The position numbers were made by a program, and so were the translations under genes. Positions 10,627 to 21,473 of a DNA stretch of 64,000 bases are shown here, one piece after another (positions within the stretch are counted from its first letter, which is position 1; the number at the start of each line of letters is the position of its first letter). The notes below the pieces were generated by a model, which made no database searches, was not told where the DNA came from, and worked only from the letters and a program-made list of their open reading frames with translations. This stretch comes from Pratylenchus scribneri. Lineage: Eukaryota; Nematoda; Chromadorea; Rhabditida; Pratylenchidae. The stretch spans positions 124,001-188,000 of the forward strand of contig JAQSEB010000146.1 in the NCBI GenBank assembly GCA_030063045.1. Direction: 5' to 3'.

Positions 10627-12676
10627 TCATTCCTCCGTCTCTTGTTCCTCCCCATTTGAGCCAAATGGCATTTGAGTGGTTGTGCCCTCATCAAATTGTT
10701 GTTCCTCTTCATTTTCTTCTTCCGGTTCCTGTTCCTCTCCACCACCGGATTCTTGGGCCGGTTCCACAACAGAATCCACCGCATTTTCCATTTGCTCCAA
10801 TTCTTCGATGGCCTCAATTTCGGCCTCCTCCGCCTCTTCTTCTTCCTCGTCCGCTCGCATCATCAATGCCACATTTTCGGGGCAGTCAATCTGAACATTC
10901 AATTTCGGTGATTTGTGTAATAATTTTCTCCATTTTTAAGCTGCATTCACACAAACGGAGCCAACGCGTTGGCTCCAAGTGGTGTAGGATTTTTGGTGGC
11001 ATACAAAAAGTTTTTTCTTTCTGTCCAAAAAATATAATTTTTATACCAAAAAATTGATCAGAGCAGACTTTAGTGCATTGGATAGTAAATTTTTAAACAT
11101 TTCTGACGAGTAGAAAAATTACTAGTATTTTTAGAGCCAACTAGCCAACGACTAGGCCAACGCGGAGCCAACGATTCGTTGGCCTAGGCGTTGGCTCCAA
11201 AAATTCTAGCAATTTTTCTACTTGTCAGAAAATCGTCAAATAATACTATCAGATACAGTTAAGTCTGCTCAATTTTTTGGTATAAAAATTATTTTTTTTG
11301 GTCAGAAAGAAAAAAAATTTTGTATGCCCCTAAAAATCCTACTCCTCTTGGAGCCAACGCGTTGGCTCCGCTTGCGTGAACACAGCTTTAATTTTTACCT
11401 CTTCGCCATGTTCACTCAATTCCTGGGTGCCAAGTTGAACAATTTTTGGGTTTTGTCCAATGTTTTCCTCCGGCACTGGAATGTCCCATTTTCGGCAGAC
11501 TTGTTCCCCTTGCTGGACAGATTCTGCCGTTTCATTTGGCGAACAATTCTAGAGGGGAAATTCATTAATTTATGTGTTAAAAATTCTTTAATTTTGCCAA
11601 TAATTTTGTGAAAATTAAGCCAAAAATCCTTTAACCAAATTTTCCCTCTTTTGTACTCACATGAATGACAGTGAGAACTGGTGGCTTTTGTGCGTCAAAA
11701 TGACTGGCCCGTTGGCTGCATGCAATCTGGAAGGTGGCATTCCATCGATCGAAGGGTTCAAGCAGATCGAGTGTGGTCTCCCGATCAGGGATGTCCAAAT
11801 GGAGAACAATTTGGGACTGCAAAAAATTTTTTGTCTATTTAAATTGTTGAGATTCTAATGGCAGAATATAGGAGGATACCATTCAAATAAGTACCAATTC
11901 CAATTTTACAATGAAATTATTAATTATATGCTATTTTGTAACAGCAACTTTTTGTCCTCAATTTATTCTAGGCAAAAACAATTTAGATAGGCGAACCGAG
12001 ATTCCTCTTAAAAAGGCTTTTAAAATTTTCAATTTAATTTTTTAAGGACCATACCATGTCATAAAATTAGAAAAATCGGGTACTTCTAAGAAAAGGTATT
12101 TTTCTCCAAATTATTTTTAAAAAATCCAAAAATTTTACAAAGACTTTTAGAGGTAACTCAGGTGGTCTTTTAAATGGTAAAATATCATTTTTCTAAAATT
12201 TGTTTTTGCCTCATTGAGATCTGAAGGCCTCAATTCCAATTACAGTAATCAGGAAGGAGCTTAATTTTATATAACCCGCTTGAAAATATAATATATTATT
12301 AAAATAAATAAAATTATTCCTCTTTCTATATCTTTTAAAAACTTTTAAATTGCATTCCTACACCGTAATATGGGGGTCCTCCACCCATTAATCCAATTTT
12401 TGATCCAAAATTTGACAAAAATATGATTTAGAAAAAAAAGCGTACACAATTTTCGACTTCATCCAAAATTTGGACGGCGCCAATCAAAGGCAATCCGTTG
12501 CAGAGGAATTGGGCATTGATGGCGAAGCCTTCGATTTGATCATTTTCTGGGCCATCATTCTCCGTGGCTGAATTTGCATTTTCCTCATCTTCGACGGCAC
12601 GAAGTGGGCCAGCGGTAATTGGCAAAATTAGAAGGGAAATTGTGAAGGAAAGGCATAAAATTGGATGGGAGAACAT
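10627..12676 (-). CDS. transthyretin-like (TTL) family secreted protein with acidic tail
   Basis: Exons 12446-12676, 11661-11816, 11399-11548 and 10627-10890 give 266 residues, all joined in phase 0. The second of two methionines (12676) is chosen because it starts a signal peptide, MFSHPILCLSFTISLLILPI. The TTL fold is recognisable from FLCNGLPLIGAVQILDE, then PPVLTVIHNC (the conserved 'I-H-C' strand), then RKWDIPVPEENI and VQLGTQEL. These are nematode-specific extracellular proteins; some members bridge apoptotic cells or modulate hosts, but the role here is unknown. The last exon adds about 85 residues very rich in Glu and Gln (ADEEEEEAEEAEIEAIEEL), not usual for the family. The last intron contains a complete foldback transposon. 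Confidence 0.85.
10935..11392. repeat. foldback MITE-like element, family 2, copy 1
   Basis: Both ends carry ggagccaacgcgttggctcc, itself a 20-bp palindrome, flanked by matching inverted sequence: agctgcattcacacaaacgg at the left, ccgcttgcgtgaacacagct at the right. The arms extend inward over the 'atacaaaa...ttggtataaaaatt' sequence for nearly 200 bp each. It lies in the last intron of the transthyretin-like gene. A shorter relative is at 62651-62964. Confidence 0.78.
11860..12445. other. long AT-rich first intron of the transthyretin-like gene
   Basis: No exon signal is seen. The sequence around 11985-12200 (gattcctcttaaaaaggct) resembles degraded copies near 36230 and 58820, suggesting an old dispersed repeat. 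Confidence 0.4.
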
Positions 12677-13739
12677 TTTTAGATTTTTAATAATTTTCGG
12701 GAATTTTTTGGTCGACAATGAATCGGTGAATGGCCAAATTCAACACGGTCTTTAGAATGAATGATTTTTCAGTGACCTTTTCTTCAGAGGCTCATTTAAT
12801 GAAAAAATGTTCCCTTTCCATGAGGGAAATATTCAGAATGATTTGTCCAATTTTGAAGGGTAGAGTCAATTCCAGAAAGAATGATTAATTCAACATTATA
12901 TTAGAAAAATGCGAAAAAAAATAGTCATGCAAATCAAGAATTTATGATGATAAATTTATTTTAAATTGGAAATAAATTCTTTAGTGCCCAAATTAATTAT
13001 AAAAAATTTATATGGTCAAGGGATGAATTGGATTATCGATACCGTATTTTCTATATTAGTTGCCCCGGAACTACTATTTTTCCGAGACCCTCCAAAGGGG
13101 TCATATTTTTACCTTTATTCACTTTAAAAATCCTCAAATGGGTGCTATTAACAGGGAAATATTTAAAATTGCGAAAAGTTTATAACGGTTTAGTGGTTTA
13201 CCCAAAATTCACAAACCATATACCATTGGATAGAGCTCGTCAAGACGCATCGAATGGTATATAATTTGCCATGGTTTAATTGGTTTTGAACCAAACCCCA
13301 TAAAATGGTTTAAGTGGTTTAAAACCCTCATTTTTTGATCAAACCACGACAAAATATAAACCAATCGACGCGTCTTGATGAAATCTATCCAACTGGGTAT
13401 AAGGTTTGGGGATCGAGGACAAACCGTTATAAACTTTTCGCACTTATGTTTTTTCGCAAAATTAAATACTATCCCTAATAAGAGGGATGGGCTCTCATTT
13501 TTCAAACCCTACAGGAGGGGGAGAACATAATAGAGGAAATACGGTATTTTAAAAAAAGCAGCCTAATTCCATTGATATTGATGTCTCAATTCTCATCAAA
13601 ATAATTAAGAATAATTCTTAAAATTCCGACACTAAAATTTATGTGTACTTTATCAAAAATAAATAATGTAAATGAAAAAAAAAATAACAAAGTGTGATTT
13701 TCCGTAAAATCCTCCCCAATAGATCAATCGTTCATTCAT
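12677..13739. other. intergenic region with nested foldback elements
   Basis: It separates the 5' end of the transthyretin-like gene from the 3' end of RPB5. The centre (13042-13547) is a foldback element with a second one inserted in it. No coding sequence is recognised. Confidence 0.5.
13042..13547. repeat. foldback element with family 1 element (copy 2) nested inside
   Basis: Outer ends are taccgtattttctatattag and aatagaggaaatacggta, related to the 8408-8623 element. The interior 13180-13440 is a family 1 element: 'caagacgcatcgaatggtat' faces 'caatcgacgcgtcttgatg', with 'gtttataacggttt' at its rim. The younger element has jumped into the older. Confidence 0.6.
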
Positions 13740-15579
13740 TCAATAGCAAAGTCGATAGGAAATGTAGCGGCCGGCGGTTTCGGAAGGTCGAATGATTTTG
13801 ACGACTTGGCCACGGCGCAAACCAAAATAACGGGCCACTGGGTCACTGATTTGAATGCGCGGCAATTGATTCTCCTTCAGTTTGCTGAATTTTTGGAGAG
13901 GGGAAATTATTAATTTTACAAAATTTTGATTAAATGGTCCAAAATATGCTGATAAAAAAATGTTTCTAGGACAATTTTGGATGCCTAAAAAGAATTTACG
14001 ATGATTATTTAAACCATTTTTGACTTATCCATGGTAAATGATGGTATTTGTTTACCAAAATTGGCAAAAATTGCACAAAATGAAGGTCAAATTTCTGATT
14101 TAGGATTCAAAATTACTCCCAAATTTTTTTGAATAAATTTAAACAATTTTGGACCATTTTAAATTGGACAAATTTCCAAAAAAACTCACTATCGAGCCAA
14201 CAATTCTGTCTTTTCCTCGGGAGTCATCACAATCTAAAATAATTCAAATTAAATGTTTTTAATTGGAATTTGCATTCAATTTTTGCTAAATAAATTGTAT
14301 AGCCCAGCTGAATGGAAATGGAATAAATTAATTTTGGAATTGAAATTGAAAAAAGTAATAGCCAAAAATGGGAAAAAATAGGTCAAAATTGGGCAGTTTT
14401 TAGTTTATTTGCCTGGCCATAACATTTTGGCCAATTATGCTTTATCATTTTTCAATTAATTTTTATATTAAAATGATTTCCGAATAAAGATTAATCCAAT
14501 AAATTTAAAGTAGTTTTAGCCTAATTTGGGAAAATTCTGAGGCGATAATTTATGTTATTGGTTCCCAATCCCATCCATTTTAAACGAACATGTTCTGGCA
14601 CCAATTCGTGTTCGGTGATGTTCACCATCAATTCGGCCTCCAAAAAATGTTCCAATGTGTATTTGGGTGCCATATCGATGATCGCCTAAAAATTGAAAAC
14701 CTTGAGATTTAAAAAGTCAATAAAAAAAAGGAAGAACCCCATGGATTTAAAATTGTTTTAGTGGGTTTAGAATTTATAAGTTTTTGGTTTACCAGCTTCT
14801 AGTTTGGTATTGAGCTCATCAGACTTAGATTAGGACCATATTTAAGGCTTTATGGGTCTATAAACAAGATTTTACCAAAAAAGTTTTCGAAAAATCCGAG
14901 TGAAGCAATGAGGGTCCCGGTCTCTGCTAATTTCTCCTCTCTATTTTAGAGAATATAGGTCAGGTTCGAATTTGAACCTGCTCACTCATCAGGGAAATTA
15001 TTTTTCCTAATTTCGGGTTAACTTTTAAATTCCATGAAAAAAATGGGTAATAAAGTGCTAACATTTTTAAATATTTTTATATTAAAACCTGTTTTGCGGA
15101 CGGTGTCATTCCGGTTTGAACGACAATGATGGCCCGGGTGATGTTTTGCTCCTGCATTTGTTGACAAATTTGTTTGATAACTTTGATGCCAATTTTTGGA
15201 TCATCCGGGAAGAATACGTACATTTGATCTGCGAATTTAAATTAAAAACTGTTGGATTGAATTGGAGAAAACCTGTTGGATCATCATTGTGGGCAACCTT
15301 GAATGATTTGAAATATATTAAAATATTAATTAATGGAATAAAGAATACCAAAATTGTCAAATCATTCCTGGCTGGTCTTTTCTCGCTTGGCCTATCCCCA
15401 TAGGTTTCCTTGAATTGGTCCAGCGTTTGGTCCAATTCATCCTGTGTGACCAAATAACCGCGGTCATGGCACATCTGAACAATTATTTTGATTATTGATT
15501 TCAAATTAATATTTTAAACCTGCAAAACTGTTTTGCGAACTCGCCAAAGTCGATAGGTTTCATTATCATCGTCGGCCAT
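13740..15579 (-). CDS. rpb-5: RNA polymerase I/II/III shared subunit RPB5 (RPABC1)
   Basis: Seven exons (15520-15579, 15349-15474, 15273-15297, 15089-15228, 14590-14685, 14190-14233, 13740-13884) give 211 residues, matching the roughly 210 of the family. RPB5 is in all three nuclear RNA polymerases and forms part of the lower jaw touching downstream DNA. The N-terminal eukaryote-specific domain is clear ([42 protein letters not shown]). The C-terminal assembly domain, shared with archaeal subunit H, is also clear ([43 protein letters not shown]). Exon 3 is only 25 nt. The donor after PEH is an unusual GTTCGT. This is a housekeeping gene and a good anchor for synteny. Confidence 0.96.
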
Positions 15580-16534
15580 TGTTTATGTGATGAATAAAAA
15601 TTATTGATTTTCTTTTTAGATAATCTTTAAAAATATAAACCAGTTAAAATTTTATAAAATAAGGATGGATAAGCAAATTTGATCTTAATTTTGACCAAAT
15701 CACATGAAATTTCGCACATAGGTAATTTAAACCCATTGCGCACTGCTGGGAGGGTAGTTATGGAATTGAGTTTTGGCCACACCGCGCGGAGATAAAACTA
15801 AAAAACAGGGATTTGGGGGGGGGGGGCTCGTTGCTTCCTCCAATTTGCCTACCCTACTTTACACAGTGAGCAGAGACGCACACTTTGGCGAAATAGTGTA
15901 GTCAAACAAATTTTCCTCTTTGCTACTGAGTGTGAAGAGCGAGAGTATGAACGAAATAGTGTAGCTGTGGGATAAGAAACGAAATGTGGAATTTTGCAAT
16001 TGAACTTATCGAATTTTAGTCGTAAGAAAGTAATATAGTCACACTCGAATGGGTTAAAAAATGTAATGGCTTCCTTCAACTCTTTGCATACAAACATACA
16101 CGTTACTAAAAAATAAATAAAAGAATACAAAATAGAAAACAAAAAAATAATAAATAATTAAAAAAAGAAAAATAAAGAAGAAAAAATATTAAAAAAAGAA
16201 AATAAAAAAAGACAAAAAAGATAAAAAAAAAGAAAAGGAAGAAAATAAAAAAAGACAAAAAAAGATAAAAAAAAAAAAGAGAAAATAAAAAAAGAAAATA
16301 AAAATAGAATAAAAAAGAAAATAAAAAAAGAGACAAAAATAAAAAGAAAAAATAAAAAGAGAAAATAAAAAGAAATTAAAAAGAGAATCAATAATAAAGA
16401 AAAAAACGATCCCCTTAGGTTTTCGAGCCCGGCCAGGAAGCAAAAAAAGTCTAAGCCCAAACCGTTGAACCCCGAAGGGGCAGTACTTCACGCGTTCGAT
16501 TAGGCAATCGAGCACCAAAGTATCGGTAACTCAC
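15580..16534. other. intergenic region with G homopolymer and purine tract
   Basis: It includes a run of about 12 Gs near 15817 and, at 16085-16405, a continuous A-rich tract of aaaaagaaaataaaa type with almost no pyrimidine except T. The bases 16410-16500 are less AT-rich (gagcccggccagg, ccccgaagggg), but I recognise neither a gene nor an RNA in them. Confidence 0.5.
16085..16405. repeat. low-complexity A/G-rich tract
   Basis: About 320 bp made of A with interspersed single G and T in irregular aaaaagaaaataaaa units. All open frames across it are low-complexity Phe/Leu artefacts. Confidence 0.85.
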
Positions 16535-16736
16535 CAATCTTTCCAAAATTTGGCAAATAGCCCTGAGGCAACCAGAGTTCATCGTCATTCCCCGAATGAC
16601 TGTTGACAAATGTGCCAAACAATTTTGGATTTAATTGCGAACAAATAGCGTAATAACAATAATAATAAATAATATTGAAAGAAATTAAATGGATATTCAT
16701 TTCATTTGGTTGACACAATATTCCAACAAATTTCAT
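16535..16736 (-). CDS. possible orphan first exon of a secreted protein
   Basis: The frame starts at ATG 16736, has a hydrophobic stretch (HLISFNIIYYYCYYAIC) and then a polar segment (GTFVNSHSGNDDELWLPQG). It ends at a consensus donor, GTGAGT, at 16534. No convincing downstream exon was found before the purine tract. It could be the start of a degraded gene or chance; the family is unknown. Confidence 0.3.
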
Positions 16737-17035
16737 ATTTTTTTATTTGTTTTTAATTAAAATTTTGATATGATATGACTTTGAACGAGTTCGAATAGTT
16801 TTAATAATTTGCTCACTTTTATACTCAAAATTTTTAATAAAATTAGTGAATGAATTTGTAAAAAATTGAAATATATTTGAATAATAAACAACATAATAAT
16901 AATGACAAAACAAATTGGCCATAAATTAAATATAGAAAGTATGAAATATATTTAAAATGATTTTATGATAGATAGATAACCCTTGAGTAATAAAATTCCA
17001 TTACACCGTATCCGTATCCACGTTATAAAATTCTT

Positions 17036-19982
17036 TTACTCCAACGGCGAATCGACAAGTCCCTCAAGCCATGGATAATCCACCTGCTGGGCATGGACAG
17101 CTTCAAGTCGGGCAAAATTAATTGCTTCTTGAATTTTTTGAGCCATATCGCTTTCTACTTTCTCTGCAAAAATGAATAATTTAAAATTTCTTAAGATGAT
17201 AAAAATTTTTAGTTTTATCAAAATTAATTAGATGAATTTTTTTGAGTCTCGAAGACTACTAATTACAACATAAAAACGCACCCATCTCCTTCTGCTGTAA
17301 ATGGACATGGCCACACTTCATCATTGGCCATGGCCACCCAACCATTTTATTCTTTTTTTCATCAGAGAATATTCTTTCTGATTACTTTTTATAATATTTA
17401 TAAATTTTTTGCAAATTTTCCTCCTTAAAACGTTGAGAGTGCACTTTTACATCATTTTGTTCAAAAAATTCCGTAAATTTTGGTAAAGATGTGATGAAGG
17501 GTGGATCTTCAAAAATGAAAAACAGAAGACCAAGCAAATAGGCTTCACTCTTAAAGGATGAATTGAATTTCATATATTGTAATAATTTAATAAGACAATT
17601 TTACCTTTCCGGGTACTTTTTTGTCGAATAAATGACTGACGGTATATGTATTAATTTCACATTCTTTCACCATTGTTTTGAATAGAATTTTCAAACTGCT
17701 CATTAAATCTTCGTCAGTGCATTCGGCCAATTTTTTCGTAATTCTTTTTGTTTTCGTATAAGGTACTCCTACCACTGGTGGAACTCGTTTATTTGTTTTT
17801 TCCCTCACTTTTATTGAAAAATTTGGCAAATCTTCTCTCAACTTTTTAGGAATAATTATAAGATTTTATTTTATTATATTTAATTTTTTATAGATGAAAT
17901 TTTAGATTCAATTTATGTCATATTCAAAGAGTGAAAAACAAATTTTCTGAACATCTAATTAAATTTTTCAATTGGAATGTGTTAAGCTTTTAGTAAACTT
18001 AAGACCAAAATTGGTTTTATTTTACTTTTTTGACATTAACTTTATGGCCAATTCGATTATAATAATTTTGATTTTGATATCAAAAAGCTCTACAGACAGA
18101 AAAGAGCTTTTATTGTAATGATTAAAATGAATGGCATGATTATTCTATCACAGTAGATTGAAAGATTATTAAAAGTTATTGGCGAATTCTTAAAATTCGG
18201 GCTGACCAACTACAATTCCATCTAAATTTTTATTTCCCATTATTACCTTCTCTTTCTCTTTTCTAATAGTTTCGAACTCATTCTCTACTATATCTTTATT
18301 CAATGATTTCATTTTATTTACAAAATTTTCCCATATTCCTTTTCCTTTCTCATCTAGATTTTCCACTTCAACAATTCCATCAAAATCTTCTTCTTCTTCT
18401 TCTTCTTCTTTTTCATTTAAAATTCCATACTTTTTCATGAATTCCAATTTCTTCTCTTTGGTTTCTTCCGTTTCCGTTTCATCCATTATTATATCGTAAT
18501 ATTCCCTGAGTAAATGTTCATCAATTTTCAATTTCATTTCATTTTCATGTTTTTCCCCAATTGTCCTTCCGTCGGGTTCAATCATAATTGGTTTTTTGGC
18601 CACAATTGGAAGTAAAAGGGTAAACCAAATTCGTTCCTCGATATCGTTGATCATCCATTCAAATCGGTTTTTCCCATCCAACCAATATTTGAGCAAAATT
18701 CTTGAAAAAATTAAAATAATATTCTATGAAATTCATTGCTAATCTTCGTTATTTTTCTATTAAGAGAGCAATGGATTTCCGCCGATTGAGCAGCTGTGCC
18801 TTTCTTTTTACCATAATTTAACGCGGAGGTAACCAATTTAAGAAGGCGATGCCATTTAAGGAATTTCTAATTTTTTTTCTTTAAAAAATCGCGGATTTTA
18901 CTTTTTATAAATATCAGACACCAGCAGACTGTTGGCTATCTAACGATAGTAATTTTATTTAATTTATTTAGAATAGATGAAAAATTGTGCCCAAAAAACC
19001 ATTGCTTTGTAATAAATGGTTTTTTTTGGAAACAATTTCTATAATTTTAAATTAATTTAATAAAATTAGTAATATGAGAGAAAACATTTCCTCTTTAATT
19101 TGACATTTAAATTGTTTCAGCCATTGTTGAGTTATTACAAACGGTAACAAATTGCCCCGAGTCCGTTTAACTATCTCTTCTTTCCAAATTGCTAATGGTA
19201 TTATTGTTAAATCCCAAGGAAGGCTGTTTATTCCCTAAGACAATCCTCAAACATTTTGAATCAACTCTCCGCATTAAATCATTGTCCCCGGTGAAGTGCC
19301 CCTAAATTCCATGATCATCTCGAATCACCACCCACTTATGAAGATCCTTGATGGCTTCAACAAAAAGCAGTTCCTTTTTTTCCATTTTTAGCCATTCCTT
19401 CCATTGCTTTTCCACTTCTCTTTTTCGTTTTTCTTCCATCTTTTTTTGTTGTTCTTTTTTATTCTTTTTTTCATTTTTCTTTTCCTTTGCTTCCGTAGCT
19501 TTCAAATTTTCCAATTTCCATTTTCCCATCGTATTGATAATTTGATCGACACCTTCAAGATATTCCCCTTTCCATTGGGCAAATATTGGCTTTCCCTGAG
19601 GGGAGGCCAACAAAAACTGCGTGCTGAAAATCTGTTACAAAAAAATGAGGAAAGTTCAAGAATTATGGTAAAAAAAAAAGCACATAGTATTTAATTTCAG
19701 CCAATTCTAGCCAAGCTGCCAGCATTGCACTTTCCACTGATTGAAAATGGAATCCCACACTTGGTGGCTCCATGAAAACATAAAGGATTTCATTATCTCC
19801 ATCTTTTAATATCTCTTTTGATATTAACTGTTTATTTGCTTGGAGTTTGTAGAGACGACCTAATTAATTATTAAGAGGAAATATTAATTGAATGTCGAAG
19901 GCAATATTAATTTACCATTAATTGAGTCAATAGTAAGGACGCAAATGAGAGAGAACAATAATAAAGGGAAAGGACGGTACAT
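17036..19982 (-). pseudogene. secreted GST-fold family, copy A, interrupted by an in-frame stop
   Basis: Exons 19916-19982, 19684-19859, 19336-19631, 18247-18700, 17605-17841, 17282-17549 and 17036-17163 join in consistent phase to 542 codons. Codon TAA at 17382-17384 interrupts the sixth exon. The start encodes a signal peptide (MYRPFPLLLFSLICVLTI). The rest follows the paralogues: a thioredoxin-like half (FLLASPQGKPIFAQWKGEYLEG), an extended lysine-rich helix, the inserted module, a GST-like helix (SEAYLLGLLFFIFEDPPF) and a shortened tail. Homology continues past the stop: WPWPMM matches KPWPMN of copy D. The change therefore looks like a nonsense mutation in place of a codon such as CAA. 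The exon for PYVIETDEL is absent. Splice positions are the same as in copies B and D. Confidence 0.62.
17842..18246. other. intron 4 of copy A
   Basis: AT-rich, with no recognised repeat or exon. Confidence 0.45.
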
Positions 19983-20186
19983 TTTGGGTTTTCGTTTATT
20001 GTTAAGAAATGAATGAATGTTGGAGATTTTGCGGAATTTATCTAATAGTGAAATTCGGAGGTGATTTTGGCCTCAAGAACTACAAATTTTGAATCGGAAA
20101 AACAGCATGGGATTAAATTCACAGGCAGAGAAAACGCAGAAAAAGGCGGATATTATCCTATGAAGATGATGTGGATTGGCCAAAAT

Positions 20187-20880
20187 TGAAGGCGGCGTGA
20201 TGGCTATTTTCTCTGCATCAATTATTCCTTCAATTTGCGAGTTTTCGGATGGGAGAAATGGCTACATGAGAGATGAATTGATGGCCGACCAACTTCTTCC
20301 CTCAATATACGCGAGCGTTTCGAGAAGTTATGGTTTTCTTCGGTCTGTGCAACGGCACGAGAAGAGAGATTTGGCTAAAATATGACCTCTATATTTCTCT
20401 CAATTTGCGCGAGCGGTTCGAAGTTCACACGAATGATAACTGATCAATTGGAGGGGAAGAATGGCCAGGGAATTGGGTGATGGGTGCGGTCATTTCACCT
20501 CACCCCTCGAAGTGCGCGAGCAGATCCAACCAATGATTTGAGGGCTGATCATCGAGGAGGGAGGAACCTAAATAAGATGGGAGGTGAGTTTTAGATGGCC
20601 ACATTCACCCTCCAAATATTCGAGCGGCTCGAGAAGATATGGTCAATAATAGAAAGGTGAAATTGATTTCTTCTTCGATTTGGCCATGTTTTTGGAAGGA
20701 AGGGCCAAAATCGGAGAAATGATTGCCTTTTTCCCTCGACAAGTGCGAGCGATCGAACTAATGAGAAGTTAGCCTTATTTAGACTAGACAATCAAGGGAG
20801 TTGAAGGAATAGCCAAAATGAGAGAAGAGGCCAGCCATCTTCTCCCCTCGATATGAGCCAGCGGTTTGGGGGAATAGTTT
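20187..20880. repeat. degenerate ~105-bp tandem repeat with GCGAGCG core
   Basis: A unit of the type 'ttctcccctcgatatgcgcgagcggttcgagaag' recurs with cores near 20307, 20406, 20511, 20617, 20741 and 20848, spaced 99-124 bp. A weaker unit starts near 20200. Between cores, 'gatggccaaaat' and 'gagaagaatggcc' phrases recur. Units are diverged and noncoding. The block lies just upstream of copy A's first exon. Confidence 0.7.
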
Positions 20881-21473
20881 TTGAACCAAATTAAGAATGT
20901 ATTTCTTGAATCCAACGAAAATAAATTAATAAGCCAAATATATCAATAAATTACATTTTTCAAAAGTCAATCAAATTTGATAAAATTCATATAAATTTTC
21001 TTATTTTTCGGGCATCTTCAATAAATAAAATTTTTAACGCTTGGTAAATAAAAATATACAAATATTACAAAGTAAGATGGCAAATTCAATTTGAAAATTA
21101 TGGCTTGAGGCATCTTCATTATATTGAAAGAGCCCAAAGTGTTCATACCATAATTCACAAATGTATTTGTCGCTTTTTTTGTTGTTCAACAGCAAATTTG
21201 ATGGCTGTTAATTCAAATATAGTTTATAATAAATTATTTGCAAATTTTGACACCCTTTTATAACTGATAGTGATAAATAATATTCCAGAAAATAAAACAA
21301 TCCCAAATAATCTTTAAAAAATGAAAAGAATACAAAATTTGTTTTATAAAAGAAAATAAAAATCGCCAAGTCCCGAAAATTATGAAAATCAGCTTCCCTT
21401 TCTTTCAAATACCAAAGTAACTTTCATTGCCAATCTCCAGCTCGTTGGAATATTTGGCCGCATTATATCTGGA
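20881..21473. other. AT-rich spacer between copies A and B
   Basis: I see no gene or clear repeat. It holds the 3' flank of copy B (minus strand). Confidence 0.5.

Noticed and set aside
14955..14985. tRNA T-arm-like ggttcgaatttgaacc
   Set aside because: It is a short palindrome with no acceptor stem or anticodon arm around it. I found no convincing tRNA gene in the window.
16106..16518. Three long Phe/Leu-rich frames on the minus strand resembling a membrane protein
   Set aside because: They are translations of the A-rich low-complexity tract.
16405..16530. Possible rRNA fragment, because of higher GC and conserved-looking stems
   Set aside because: I could not match it to any 5S, 18S or 28S segment that I know.
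20187..20880. Possible CRISPR-like array (regularly spaced cores)
   Set aside because: Repeats are degenerate, about 105 bp apart, without uniform spacers or cas genes, and the host is a eukaryote.
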